64,000 nucleotides of DNA, taken from WHSW01 sp963781265. Lineage in GTDB: Bacteria > Actinomycetota > Thermoleophilia > Solirubrobacterales > 70-9. The stretch's first letter is position 1. Each line of letters opens with the position of its first letter. The translations under genes were made by a program, and so were the position numbers. The notes below the pieces were generated by a model. It was given only the letters and a program-made list of their open reading frames with translations. It ran no database searches and was not told the DNA's origin. Below are positions 26,201-34,082 of this stretch, one piece after another. The stretch is taken from positions 1 to 64,000 of the forward strand of contig CAWAFH010000013.1 of assembly GCA_963781265.1 (NCBI GenBank), in the 5' to 3' direction.

Positions 26201-26726
26201 TGGCGAGCGCCGCGACCTGACCGGTGGCGACCCCGGCGCGGGCCCGCAGGGTGTCGACGCCGACGGTCTCGCCGAAGCGCGCGACCGCGTCGACGAGCTC
26301 GAGCCCGGCGCGCACGGAGCGCTCGGCGTCGTCGCCGCGGGCGACCGGCACGCCCCAGACGGCCATCACCGCGTCGCCGATGAACTTCTCGACCGTGCCG
26401 CCGTAGCGGTCGACGACCGTCCGGGCGAGGTCGAAGTAGCCGCTGAGCAGGTCGCGGACCTCCTCGACGTCGCGGGTCTCCGAGAGCGGCGTGTAGCCGA
26501 CCAGGTCGACGAAGAGGACCGAGGCGACGCGCAGCTCGGGCGCCGAGACGGTCGGCGTCGGGGCGCTCGCGCCGGCCTCGAGCCGCGTCCCGCACTGATC
26601 GCAGAAGGCCTGATCGGGGTCGTGCGGAGCCCCGCAGCTCGGGCAGGCGAGCGCCAGCGACGCCCCGCAGGCCCGGCAGAAGCGCGCCCCCTCGTTGTTC
26701 TCGGTCTGGCAGTTGCGACAGACCAT
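23208..26726 (-). CDS. Zinc-ribbon, class III nucleotide cyclase and AAA-type ATPase with TPR-like tail
   Basis: A 1172-residue protein. The N-terminus carries two zinc ribbons (CRNCQ...CRACG and CPSCG...CDQCG). Residues 66-240 form a class III cyclase: LFVDLVGYTPLSE and KFIGDAVMAVWG supply the metal Asp pair and NTASRV the transition-state pair, so catalysis is plausible. Residues about 265-500 form a STAND/AAA-type ATPase with Walker A GPAGVGKT near 287 and the Walker B-like VLVFEDMHWADD. The remaining half is helical repeats (TPR/MalT-like). The gene follows a Crp/Fnr gene by 17 bp. The layout suggests that cAMP or cGMP made here is read by that regulator. Confidence 0.85.
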   Translation of the reverse strand: MVCRNCQTENNEGARFCRACGASLALACPSCGAPHDPDQAFCDQCGTRLEAGASAPTPTVSAPELRVASVLFVDLVGYTPLSETRDVEEVRDLLSGYFDLARTVVDRYGGTVEKFIGDAVMAVWGVPVARGDDAERSVRAGLELVDAVARFGETVGVDTLRARAGVATGQVAALANPGEGLVIGDRVNTASRVQAAAEPGTVFVDDATRHATVAAIAFEDAGEHSVKGKAAPLRLHRAQRVIGGASGTQLRTGLEPPFVGRAAELRLIKDLFHASVDRGVARLVGVTGPAGVGKTRLGTELSHYVDGLATEVLWHFGRCLSFGDGVAHWALAEMVRQRLGIAEDAPADEADARIADGLRHWIADPDERERIGEALRALLGTAEPALSREELFAAWRLFFERLAERDPVVLVFEDMHWADDGLLDFLERLLDWSAEHPIFVCCFARPEIAERRPGWPGAVANATGLALAPLDGERIGELLDGTVSGLPGGLRARIVEHSEGIPLYAVETVRALADRGALASGDAGLAASAQIGELDVPPSLHSLLAARLDALAGDERELIRAMAVFGSRFARASAGALTSFPEGRLDEALASLVGREILSIATDPLSPERGQYAFAQGMLRTVAYEMIGRRDRKALHLAAADHLRASATGERDELAEVIAAHLVGAHRAAAGDPDEDELRAGAIAALRTASQRAAGLGAPESGARALRTAAEIATDPGERAELTAAAGWLEANAGNYEAALSLLEGAAAAHLDAGREREAARLAGSIGHVRGRLGADDAATIGPMREALAILGDDELDPDVAALWCDLGRALLFTGHAEEAGELFDRSLGAAEALELHELTCRALDLKAIHMEYLGRFAEARALHEAAFEISQRHRVSRGHVALTNLAVLLVTQDMPGAVEACERGLAASRRRGDRSGESLAIGNLMAAWLYTGDWEASAELAGRALAEDLDRPDVEYIHQQHGLLRVFRGELDAARLSLEGAAALGPRADIEARHAYVTLDGLLAIAAGDQERGLELLAATAREGFESQGASSENVRLAWPGAVGAALALGRLGEARELVELLARMSPGLVAPLLRAELERARGLLAAAEGEAGKAEESLAAAVEALTELDYPFWVARATADLAELMIADGRGTEAALRLERVIEDLVELRAEPELTRARALIERAVTGDAR

Positions 26727-26743
26727 CGACCCAGTCTCGCCGC

Positions 26744-27418
26744 TCAGGCGGCCTGGCGCCGCAGCGCCTCGAGGTCGAGGACGACGATGCGGCGCCGCTC
26801 GGTGCGGATCGCCCCGAGGCCGCGCAACGAGGCGAGCGACTTGGCGACCGCCTCGCGCGACGACCCGGTCCAGCCGGCGAGCTCCTCCTGGGTGATCGGC
26901 AGGGTGATCGCGATCGCGTCGCCATCGGGCTCGCCGTGGCGCTCGGCGAGCTCGACCAGCCGCGAGGCGACCCGCCCCAGCGATTGCGAGGCGGCGAACT
27001 CGATCCGGCCGCGGTCGGCATCGCGAAACCGGCGCACGAGCGAGCGCAGCATCGCCGCCGCGAAGCTCGGTCGCTCGAGCAGGGCGTGAAAGTCGGCGGC
27101 GCCGATCGCCAGCGCCTCGACCGGCTCGAGCGCCTCGGTCGTCCCCGAGCGCGGCCCGTGATCGATCACCGCGAGCTCGCCGATCAGCTCGCCCGGCCCC
27201 TGGAAGCCGAGCACGATCTCGCGTCCGGCGGCGCTGTTGACGGTCACCTTGACCCGCCCCGTGACCAGGAGCATCACCTCGGCGCCCGGTCCGCCCTCGT
27301 TCATCAGGGTCGCGCCGCGCTTGAAGCGCCGCCGCCCGGCGCGGCGCTCGAGCTCGAGCCGGTCGGGCTCGGAGAGCAGTTCGAGAAACGTCTCTCGCTC
27401 TACTCCCAAGCGGTCCAC
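26744..27418 (-). CDS. Crp/Fnr-family transcription regulator
   Basis: A 224-residue protein. Residues 15-130 form a cyclic-nucleotide-binding fold with ELIGELAVIDHGPRSGTTEA, in which the Glu and the Arg-Ser pair that contact the cyclic phosphate in CAP are retained. Residues 150-220 have the winged helix with ITLPITQEELAGWTGSSREAVAKSL. It lacks iron-sulfur Cys. It is followed by the cyclase gene after 17 bp, giving sensor-synthase and receiver in one operon. Confidence 0.88.
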   Translation of the reverse strand: MDRLGVERETFLELLSEPDRLELERRAGRRRFKRGATLMNEGGPGAEVMLLVTGRVKVTVNSAAGREIVLGFQGPGELIGELAVIDHGPRSGTTEALEPVEALAIGAADFHALLERPSFAAAMLRSLVRRFRDADRGRIEFAASQSLGRVASRLVELAERHGEPDGDAIAITLPITQEELAGWTGSSREAVAKSLASLRGLGAIRTERRRIVVLDLEALRRQAA

Positions 27419-27437
27419 GCCCCCACGATAAGCCCGC

Positions 27438-27845
27438 TCAGCCGGGCTTGTCGCTGAACGGCAGCTCGGTGAAGCGCGAGGTCGCGACCTCGATCACGTA
27501 GACGACCCCCGTTCGCATCGGGAAGTCCTCGCCGGTGTACTTGCGCGACATCCGGTCGATGATCTCGAGCCCCTCTTCGTCCCAGATCGTCTCGACCACA
27601 TGGCCGCGCAGCTGGCCCGAGCGGTACGGGTTGTCGCGGTCGACGACGGTCATCGCGACGCGGGGATCGAGGTCGATGTTGCGGGCCTTGAACGAGCTCG
27701 GCTGGGTGAAGAAGCACGGGTGCCCGCGCTCGACGTGGGCCCAGACCGTGGTCGCGTGCGGGGCGCCCTCGGCGGTCAGGGTCGCGAGGCTGACGAAGTT
27801 GGCGCCTTCGAGCAATTTGCGGACTTCGGGGTCGAGATCGGCCAC
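27438..27845 (-). CDS. PPOX-class F420-dependent oxidoreductase
   Basis: A 135-residue split-barrel flavin/deazaflavin protein: EGANFVSLATLTAEGAPHAT, TVWAHVERGHPCFFTQP, RNIDLDPRVAMTVVDRDNPY and GVVYVIEVATSRF. Family members reduce substrates with F420H2; F420 use is typical of actinobacteria. It lies 19 bp upstream of the Crp/Fnr gene, so it probably belongs to the same operon. Divergent from the NERD-like gene at 27923. Confidence 0.8.
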   Translation of the reverse strand: MADLDPEVRKLLEGANFVSLATLTAEGAPHATTVWAHVERGHPCFFTQPSSFKARNIDLDPRVAMTVVDRDNPYRSGQLRGHVVETIWDEEGLEIIDRMSRKYTGEDFPMRTGVVYVIEVATSRFTELPFSDKPG

Positions 27846-27922
27846 GGGACGAGTCTTGCAGTGCCTAGTACTGATGTCGAATGGGGTTGTGGGGCGGCGC
27901 CGCCCGGCCGATAGCGGGAAAT

Positions 27923-28558
27923 GTGACGGCCGAGCCTCCAGCGGGGAGAGATGCGCGCGCCAGGGCAGAGCGCCGGGCGGAGCTGCGGCTGCTCCGCGAC
28001 ATCGAGATGATCGGTGGCCTCGGCAGGATCGACTACTTCCACGAGCGCATGCCCAGCGACGAGCGCCTGCGCCCGAGCGGCGAGGAGCTCGAGCAGCTGA
28101 CCGCGAAGCGGCTCGAGCGCCACCTGCGCGGCACGGGCGTCGTCATCCACCACGACCTGCTGATCCCGGGCACCCAGACGCGGATCGATCACATCACGGT
28201 TGGTCCGGGCGGGGTCACCGTGATCGCGAGCCGCAACTACGAGGGCGAGGCCGAGCTTCGCGACGGCCAGCTGTTTCTCGGCGGTCGCCGCCAGGCGCGC
28301 CTGATCGACCGCCTCGACGCGCAGCTCGGGGTCGTGCGCATGGCCCTGGTCGCCGCGCAGATCGAGGGTGTGGACGTCGCCGGCGCGCTGTCGGTCACCA
28401 ACCTCGACGGCAACCCGCTCGCCGAGGATCTCACGATCGGGGGCATCCTGGTCGAGGATGCGGGCGAGGTCGCGAGGTTCGCCGCGCGCCAGCCGTCGGG
28501 GGATCCGCTCGAGGTCGAGCCGGCAGCGGGGGCGCTGCGCGCCCGCCTCGCCGCCTAG
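27923..28558 (+). CDS. NERD-like nuclease-fold protein with altered catalytic motif
   Basis: A 211-residue protein starts at GTG. Residues 60-150 look like a NERD (restriction-endonuclease-like) domain: GEELEQLTAKRLERHLRG, HDLLIPGTQTRIDHITVGPG and VTVIASRNYEGEAEL. In active members this last segment has D-A-K; here it is A-S-R, so the metal Asp and the Lys are missing. It may therefore bind DNA or a partner without cutting. A second NERD-like protein lies at 58020. The stop shares the sequence CTAG with the convergent membrane protein gene. Confidence 0.7.
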   Translation: MTAEPPAGRDARARAERRAELRLLRDIEMIGGLGRIDYFHERMPSDERLRPSGEELEQLTAKRLERHLRGTGVVIHHDLLIPGTQTRIDHITVGPGGVTVIASRNYEGEAELRDGQLFLGGRRQARLIDRLDAQLGVVRMALVAAQIEGVDVAGALSVTNLDGNPLAEDLTIGGILVEDAGEVARFAARQPSGDPLEVEPAAGALRARLAA

Positions 28559-29325
28559 GAGATCCGCAGCCGGGTCGCCTCGGCGAAGAAGAGGTAGTGG
28601 ACCGCGAGCGCGCCGCTGTAGAGGACGAACGCGGTGTAGACGATCAGGCTGGTCAGCCGGCCGCCGGAGACGACCGAGAACTGGTCGACGAACGGGCCGA
28701 TCAGGACGAGGTCGTAGGCGAGAAAGCCGATCAGCTGCCCGGCGGCGTTCGGCCACGCCGGGTGCAGGAAGCCCCAGATGAAGTAGGCCGCGGCGCCGAG
28801 GTAGATGAGCCCGAACATCACCGAGGTCTCGTCGCCGAGCTCCCAGGGGAAGATGTCGGCCTGAAAGACGAGCGCGGTGCCGGCGCCGATCAGCATCACG
28901 GCGAAGGCGGCGAACGACGCGCGCACGGGGCCCGGCATCGGCCGCGGGTCCTGCCAGGCGATCGAGCGCGAGCGCGCGAAGGTGATCACCATGGCGACGA
29001 AGCCGAGCCCGAACACCGCGACGTAGGGGCCGAGCGACGGCTGGCCGGCGTCGCCGGCGAGGGTGAGCAGGTAGACGGTGGCGCCGCCGTAGGTGACCGC
29101 GAGGTCGATCGCCCCGGCCTGCATCGCCGCGAGCTCGCCGGTGACCGCGATCCAGAGCACCGGGCTGGCGATCGCGACGAGGATCGAGGCGATGAAGAGG
29201 TAGGACAGCGGCGACGCCTCCCACGGCCACAGGTCGGTCGCCCACGAGGCCTCGTCGATGAACCCGATCGCGAGCACGAACGAGGCGAGGCCCGCGACCA
29301 CGAAGCCGATTCGAAGCGGCGTCAT
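28555..29325 (-). CDS. Multi-pass membrane protein of unknown function
   Basis: A 256-residue protein with about eight membrane segments, the first being LRIGFVVAGLASFVLAIGFI and the last LIVYTAFVLYSGALAVHYLFF. Conserved-looking loops have TDLWPWEASPLSY and WELGDETSVMFG. The organisation resembles AmiS/UreI-like six- to eight-helix channels only superficially; I do not assign a family. It is divergent from the NTF2-like gene (56 bp). Confidence 0.65.
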   Translation of the reverse strand: MTPLRIGFVVAGLASFVLAIGFIDEASWATDLWPWEASPLSYLFIASILVAIASPVLWIAVTGELAAMQAGAIDLAVTYGGATVYLLTLAGDAGQPSLGPYVAVFGLGFVAMVITFARSRSIAWQDPRPMPGPVRASFAAFAVMLIGAGTALVFQADIFPWELGDETSVMFGLIYLGAAAYFIWGFLHPAWPNAAGQLIGFLAYDLVLIGPFVDQFSVVSGGRLTSLIVYTAFVLYSGALAVHYLFFAEATRLRIS

Positions 29326-29381
29326 CGGGGCGATCCTAAACCTGCCTTCGCCGCCGGCGAGCTCGCGCGATACTGGGCGGT

Positions 29382-29789
29382 GTGTCCGCCGACCAGCTCG
29401 AGACCCTGCGAGCCCTCAACCGCGCGTTCAACTCCGGCGGCGACTGGCCGAGCTTCTACGCGCCCGACGCGGAGCTCCACATGCCCGCGGACTGGCCCGA
29501 CGACCCCGTCTACTACGGGCTCGACGGGCTGCACGCCGCGCTCGACGCCTGGCGCGGTGGCTTCAACGAGTACCACTGGCGCGAGCAGCGGCTGATCGAC
29601 GCCGGCGATGACCGGATCGTTGGCCTCTACTACCACCGCGGGCGCGACAAGCAGGGCGGCGCGTGGATCGACCAGGCGATCGGGACCGTCTTTCACTTTC
29701 GCGACGACGGCAAGATCGTCCGCCTGGACGGCTTCTTTAACTGGGCCGAGGCGCTCGCCGCCGCCGGCGTCGACGAAGCCGAGGCGTAG
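29382..29789 (+). CDS. NTF2-like (SnoaL-type) protein
   Basis: A 135-residue protein from GTG with the conical alpha+beta NTF2 pattern: NSGGDWPSFYAPDAELHMPA, DGLHAALDAWRGGF, RIVGLYYHRGRDKQGG and TVFHFRDDGKIVRLDGFF. Family members bind small hydrophobic molecules or act as isomerases. No conserved catalytic Asp can be assigned. A related protein sits at 35099. The stop lies 45 bp before the convergent metallopeptidase-like gene. Confidence 0.8.
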   Translation: MSADQLETLRALNRAFNSGGDWPSFYAPDAELHMPADWPDDPVYYGLDGLHAALDAWRGGFNEYHWREQRLIDAGDDRIVGLYYHRGRDKQGGAWIDQAIGTVFHFRDDGKIVRLDGFFNWAEALAAAGVDEAEA

Positions 29790-29833
29790 CCCCGGCGCCA
29801 TCGCGCGCACCGTCGAGGGCGATCGACGGGCGC

Positions 29834-32815
29834 CTACGGGATCAGCTGCGCGTCGACCGTCGGCGGCGTCGCTTCGACCGCGACGCCGATGCTCGCCGTC
29901 GCGGTCTTGTCACCGCTGTTGGTGACGCTGGCGGTGATCCGGTGGGTGCCCGGCTGCAGGGTGGTCGCCAGCAGCGCGCCGCGGCCGAGCCGGCCCTGGA
30001 TGTCCGAGCTCCAGACCACCTTGCGGCTCAGGCGGGCGTCCTGGTCGTCGCGCACCGAAGCGACGAGCTGCGCGCTCTGGCCCTCGGCGAGCTGGGCGCC
30101 GTCGACCGGAGTCGCGATCGAGATCGACGGGCGCTTGACCGCGACCTTGACCGGCTTCGAGGCGTCGACCCCGGTGAGCACGCCGTCGGTCACGACGACG
30201 CGGAAACGCGCCTTGCTGCCGCCGGGCAGGTCGCGCGGGTCGACCTTGAGCGAGCGCTTTCGCAGGCCGGCGGCGATCGTCATGAACCGCTTGCCGTCCG
30301 CCGCGTACTGAACCGTCGAGAGCAGCTTGCCGCCGTCGGCGTCGCGCGCGCTCCAGCGCAGCTTCACCGGCTTGCGCAGCTTCTTGCCCTTCGGTGAGCG
30401 CAGGCTCACCACGGGCGGGTGCGCCGACACCGGCCGCGAGGCCAGCACCCGCTTGCCCTTGCGCACCTCGATCCGCTTCGCCTTGGCCGAGAACGGCACC
30501 ACCTCGTTGATCGAGGCGAGCCGCTTGCCGGCGGGCAGGTCCGAGACCTCCTTCGGCTCGAACGGGTACGCGCCGACCGACCTGCCGCGCGCGTCGCGCT
30601 CGACGATCGAGTAGGCGCTCTTCCTCGGGCGCTCGGTCAGCGTCAGGCCGGCGAGCGCGGACATCGGGTCGAGCGAGGCCTTCCGCTTGGCGAGGTTGAG
30701 CGTCCCGTTGACGGCCAGCCGCGGCCCGCCGCGCCGCTGCGGCCGCGCGCGCTTCGAGAGGGTGGCGCTGTGCGGGCAGTTCGGCTTGTCCTTGCCGCAG
30801 AGGTTGCGCAGGATGCCGTTGTACGTGTACGACGACAGCCACTGGTTGTCGCAGTAGGTCATCACGTCGTGCCAACCTGCCCGCCAGTCGTAGAGCGCCA
30901 GCGGCAGCGCCGGGGTCAGGCTCGAGTCGCCGACGTCGATCCCCTGGTTGTCGAAGACGAAGTTGCCGATCGCCCCGCCGAGATACGGGAAGTTGTCGTC
31001 GTCATCGGAGTCGTCGCAGCCTCCGTTGGGGTGCCGGCGGTCGAACATGTGACCGATCTCGTGGCCCCCGTACCAGTCGGCGAAGGACCCGTCGAAATCC
31101 CATCCGTAGCTGTTCGAGCCCGCAGGGCCGGAGCCGAAGCGCCCGCCAATGCCCGAACAGCCGCGCATGAACAGCCCGCCCGGGTTGAAGACGACGCCGT
31201 AGTAGCGCGTCTGGGACGGCTGGGCGGGCATCGCCGCCGCCCAGTCGCTGAGGCGCGAGTTGACGTCGTCGCAGAGGAAGCCGTCGCGGTTCTCGTCGAT
31301 CCCATCGTCGTCCTCGTCGACGTAGCCCGGCTGGTCGGAGCTCGCCGGCAGGGCCGACTGGGTCACCTGCACCTCCGCGGTCGGGTAGGCGCGCTTGAGC
31401 CACGAGACGAGCAGGTCGAAGTCCTTTTGGCGCGGCGAGACGGTGGCCGTGCCGCCTGCCGGCGTGTAGGGGACGCCGACGAGCCAGACCCGCACCGGCG
31501 GCACCCGGTGCAAGGTGAACGTGGCCGGGATGCCGCCGTAGTTGTCGCAGTACTCGCACTCCCGCGTGGTCTGCGCCCCCTCGATCTGCAGCTGTTCGAG
31601 CTGGAGGTGAAGCCGGCCCTCGGTCAGCCATTCGGGGGGCAGCTCGAAGTTGAGGCTCGTGTTCAGGCTCGATCGCGCGCCCTCGAGCGTCTGGTTGGGG
31701 GCGACGCTGATCGTGTTGAGCGAGTCGATCGTCAGCGGCCCGCCGGGGCGGCTGCCGTCCAGTCTCGTGGCGGTCAGGCGGCCGCTCACCCCGGTGATCG
31801 GGGAACCGACCCCCTCGGCGCCGAGAAAGACTCGCGCGATCGTGCGCTTGGTGCCGTTCGGCCCGCCGGCCACCAGGGGCACGGGGTTGTAGGGCGATTG
31901 GACGGTCTGCGTCACCTCGACCGGCGCGAGCTGCTGGAAGCCCGCCGCCGCCGGCAGCGGGTTGTAGGCCAGCGCCGGGTTGGCGCTCACGCCGGTGCCG
32001 GCGCAGTTGGTGGCGGTGACGAACACCTTCTGGTTGCCGAGCTGGAGCAGGCCGTTCATGTTGATCGCGAAGTTGCCGCCGGCGGCGCCGATCGGGGTCG
32101 GGAAGCCGATCGCCGTGCGCGTGGTCGAGCCCTCGGAGACGACCGTCGCGGCCGTGATCGGGGCGCCCCGGTTGTCGACGGTGCCCTTGAGCAGGATCTG
32201 GTTGTTCTGGAGCACCGCGCCCTGGACCGGGCTGGTGAGGGTGATCGCCGGCGGGCCCGAGGCGCCGCACGGGGGAGGCGGGCCCGCGGTCGAGAACTCG
32301 ACGTCGTCGACGACGATGTCGTAGCTGTCCGCGCCGTCGCCGGGCTTGACCTCGAGCGCCCGGATCGTCGGGCCGGCGAGCGCGACGGTGAGGTGGTGCG
32401 TCACGGCCGAGCCCGGCGCCAACGTCACCTGGTCGGTGCCGACCGGGTTGCCGCCTCCGTCGAACGCGGTCAGGCGGATCACGCGGGAGCCGCCGGCCGT
32501 CGCGTTGTAGCCGACCCAAACGCCCACGCTCGTCTGCCCGGCGGTGAAGTCGGCGCGGATCGGCGGCGCCCCGCAGAACTCGATCCCGCGGCAGTTCTCG
32601 ATCGCCTTCGTGCCCGAGTGCGCGAAGCCGGCGCCGTAGTCATAGGCGGTCGACCCGTTGAACGTGACGCCCTGCCCGCTGAACTGGGCGTTCACGGTCG
32701 TCCCGGGGGCGAGGCTCTCGAAGTCGATCGTGGCCGCCGAGCTCGCGGCGGGCGCGGCGCCGAGCGCGAGCAGAGCGACGAGGAGCGCCGGACCCGATCT
32801 CAGCCGCAGACTCAA
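29834..32815 (-). CDS. Large secreted zinc metallopeptidase-like protein with Ig-like domains
   Basis: A 993-residue protein starting at TTG 32815 after AGGAGGGG. The signal peptide (ALLVALLALGAAPAASSA) is followed by a jelly-roll-like domain (about 30-170, IDFESLAPGTTVNAQFSG), Ig-like repeats (about 190-340), a central region with GGHEIGHMFDRRHPNGG near 585 and an Asp-rich DDSDDDDN segment, and two C-terminal Ig-like domains (about 800-990, SPKGKKLRKPVKLRW, TPVDGAQLAEGQ). HEIGH-x5-H fits a metzincin/zincin-type zinc site. Asp-rich DEDDDGIDENRDG may bind calcium. Likely an extracellular protease. I cannot name the subfamily. Confidence 0.75.
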   Translation of the reverse strand: MSLRLRSGPALLVALLALGAAPAASSAATIDFESLAPGTTVNAQFSGQGVTFNGSTAYDYGAGFAHSGTKAIENCRGIEFCGAPPIRADFTAGQTSVGVWVGYNATAGGSRVIRLTAFDGGGNPVGTDQVTLAPGSAVTHHLTVALAGPTIRALEVKPGDGADSYDIVVDDVEFSTAGPPPPCGASGPPAITLTSPVQGAVLQNNQILLKGTVDNRGAPITAATVVSEGSTTRTAIGFPTPIGAAGGNFAINMNGLLQLGNQKVFVTATNCAGTGVSANPALAYNPLPAAAGFQQLAPVEVTQTVQSPYNPVPLVAGGPNGTKRTIARVFLGAEGVGSPITGVSGRLTATRLDGSRPGGPLTIDSLNTISVAPNQTLEGARSSLNTSLNFELPPEWLTEGRLHLQLEQLQIEGAQTTRECEYCDNYGGIPATFTLHRVPPVRVWLVGVPYTPAGGTATVSPRQKDFDLLVSWLKRAYPTAEVQVTQSALPASSDQPGYVDEDDDGIDENRDGFLCDDVNSRLSDWAAAMPAQPSQTRYYGVVFNPGGLFMRGCSGIGGRFGSGPAGSNSYGWDFDGSFADWYGGHEIGHMFDRRHPNGGCDDSDDDDNFPYLGGAIGNFVFDNQGIDVGDSSLTPALPLALYDWRAGWHDVMTYCDNQWLSSYTYNGILRNLCGKDKPNCPHSATLSKRARPQRRGGPRLAVNGTLNLAKRKASLDPMSALAGLTLTERPRKSAYSIVERDARGRSVGAYPFEPKEVSDLPAGKRLASINEVVPFSAKAKRIEVRKGKRVLASRPVSAHPPVVSLRSPKGKKLRKPVKLRWSARDADGGKLLSTVQYAADGKRFMTIAAGLRKRSLKVDPRDLPGGSKARFRVVVTDGVLTGVDASKPVKVAVKRPSISIATPVDGAQLAEGQSAQLVASVRDDQDARLSRKVVWSSDIQGRLGRGALLATTLQPGTHRITASVTNSGDKTATASIGVAVEATPPTVDAQLIP

Positions 32816-32913
32816 GCGATCGCCCCTCCTCTTGAATGCCCCCGACGCGACCCTATCTCCGCCGAGGCGCCGGCGGCAAGCAGGCTGGACGATCGTTGGC
32901 GGCGTGGTCGGCG

Positions 32914-33852
32914 CTACGGGTTGGTCGACCCGTAGGCGGGCGCCGGCGTCGGCGCGACCGGGAGGGCGGGGGCCGGTGCCGCGACGGGCGCCGCCTCCGG
33001 CTCGCGGCCGCCGCGGCGCTGCGCGAGGCGGTCGACCAGCGCCCAGGCGGCGAAGCCGAGCGCCCCGACCGCGCCGGTCGCCGTCAGCAGCGCCCCGGCC
33101 GCGGCAGCGACCGCGACCCCGTTGGCGCCGAGGATGACGACCGAGGTCGCGACCCCGAGCGTCGGTCCCACCGGCAGCAGGCCGAAGACGGCGGCGGCGA
33201 TCAGCAGCGCCATCGCGTCGAAGACCGAGACGTGCACCCCGAGCCCGTGCAGGACGAGCCAGTTGCGCGCGACCTGCGCGCTGACCGCGAACACCACCAG
33301 GCCGATGATCCGGTTGCGGCTGCCGAGCCCCCGCATCACCGCGAGCCCGGCCCAGAAGCCGTCGTGGCGGTGGCGGGCGATCCGGGTCACCGCGACGATT
33401 CCGGCGAGCGCCACGGCGAGGCAGACGATCGGCACCCACCAGGCGACGTTGAGCGGCGCGACCAGGGTGAACGAGCAGAGCGCGGCCAGCGCGATCTCGA
33501 CCACGACGATCGGCATCTCGGCGGCGATCAGGACCGAGACGCAGGGGCTCTGGGCCGGGGCCGAGCGCCGCAGCGCCGCGATCCGCACCCCGAGCCCGAA
33601 GCTCGAGTTGAAGAGGTTGCCGAGGTAGCCGACCGCGGCGGCGCGATAGAGGCGGCGGCGCCCGACCTGCCCGCCGGCGGCGCCGACGCACACGTGCCAG
33701 GCCTCGCTGCGGGCGACCAGCCAGATCAGCTGCAGGGCGACGACCGCGGCCAGCGCCCAGGCGGGCGCGCCACCGAGCGCGGTGACGAACGCGTCGCGCT
33801 TGCCCCAGAGGCCGACGAGCAGCGCCGCGCCCACGACCAGCGTGCAGAGCAC
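32914..33852 (-). CDS. Flippase-like (lysylphosphatidylglycerol synthase TM region) membrane protein
   Basis: A 312-residue protein with about eight membrane segments and a Pro/Ala-rich tail (APVAAPAPALPVAPTPAPAY). The pattern AVVALQLIWLVARSEAW, RAAAVGYLGNLFNSSFGLG and GLLPVGPTLGVATSVVILG matches the UPF0104/AglD-like flippase family. Homologs act in membrane lipid or glycolipid transport. The coding frame continues upstream of the GTG at 33852 without stops (RGIEAFAIDDRSSPTAR) but lacks a start, so about 50 N-terminal residues may be missing through a frameshift. Divergent from the secreted protein at 34083. Confidence 0.7.
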   Translation of the reverse strand: MLCTLVVGAALLVGLWGKRDAFVTALGGAPAWALAAVVALQLIWLVARSEAWHVCVGAAGGQVGRRRLYRAAAVGYLGNLFNSSFGLGVRIAALRRSAPAQSPCVSVLIAAEMPIVVVEIALAALCSFTLVAPLNVAWWVPIVCLAVALAGIVAVTRIARHRHDGFWAGLAVMRGLGSRNRIIGLVVFAVSAQVARNWLVLHGLGVHVSVFDAMALLIAAAVFGLLPVGPTLGVATSVVILGANGVAVAAAAGALLTATGAVGALGFAAWALVDRLAQRRGGREPEAAPVAAPAPALPVAPTPAPAYGSTNP

Positions 33853-34082
33853 GGTGACGGCGACCGGGTGGCGGCGAATCCAGGCGCGGATGCGAGCGGT
33901 CGGTGAGCTGCGGTCGTCGATTGCGAAGGCCTCGATCCCTCTGCGAAGACGGGCTCGAAGGGCGAGGGAGGAGGCCCAGCGGGCGGTCGAGCAACGAAGT
34001 CTACGCCCTCGGCGAAGGCCGGCTGGACGGATGGACCGTCGCGGTCGGGTCTCCGCTGGACGCGCCGATAATCTCGCCGACG

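Noticed and set aside
21595..27021. A very long reverse-strand open frame over the lipase and cyclase genes (about 1800 codons)
   Set aside because: It is an Arg/Ala-rich shadow of the lipase and cyclase genes in another frame; the latter have all motifs and starts with ribosome sites.
29834..33994. A fused flippase and metallopeptidase product
   Set aside because: The frame upstream of 32815 is a shadow of the flippase gene; a TTG after AGGAGGGG followed by a signal peptide defines the real start.
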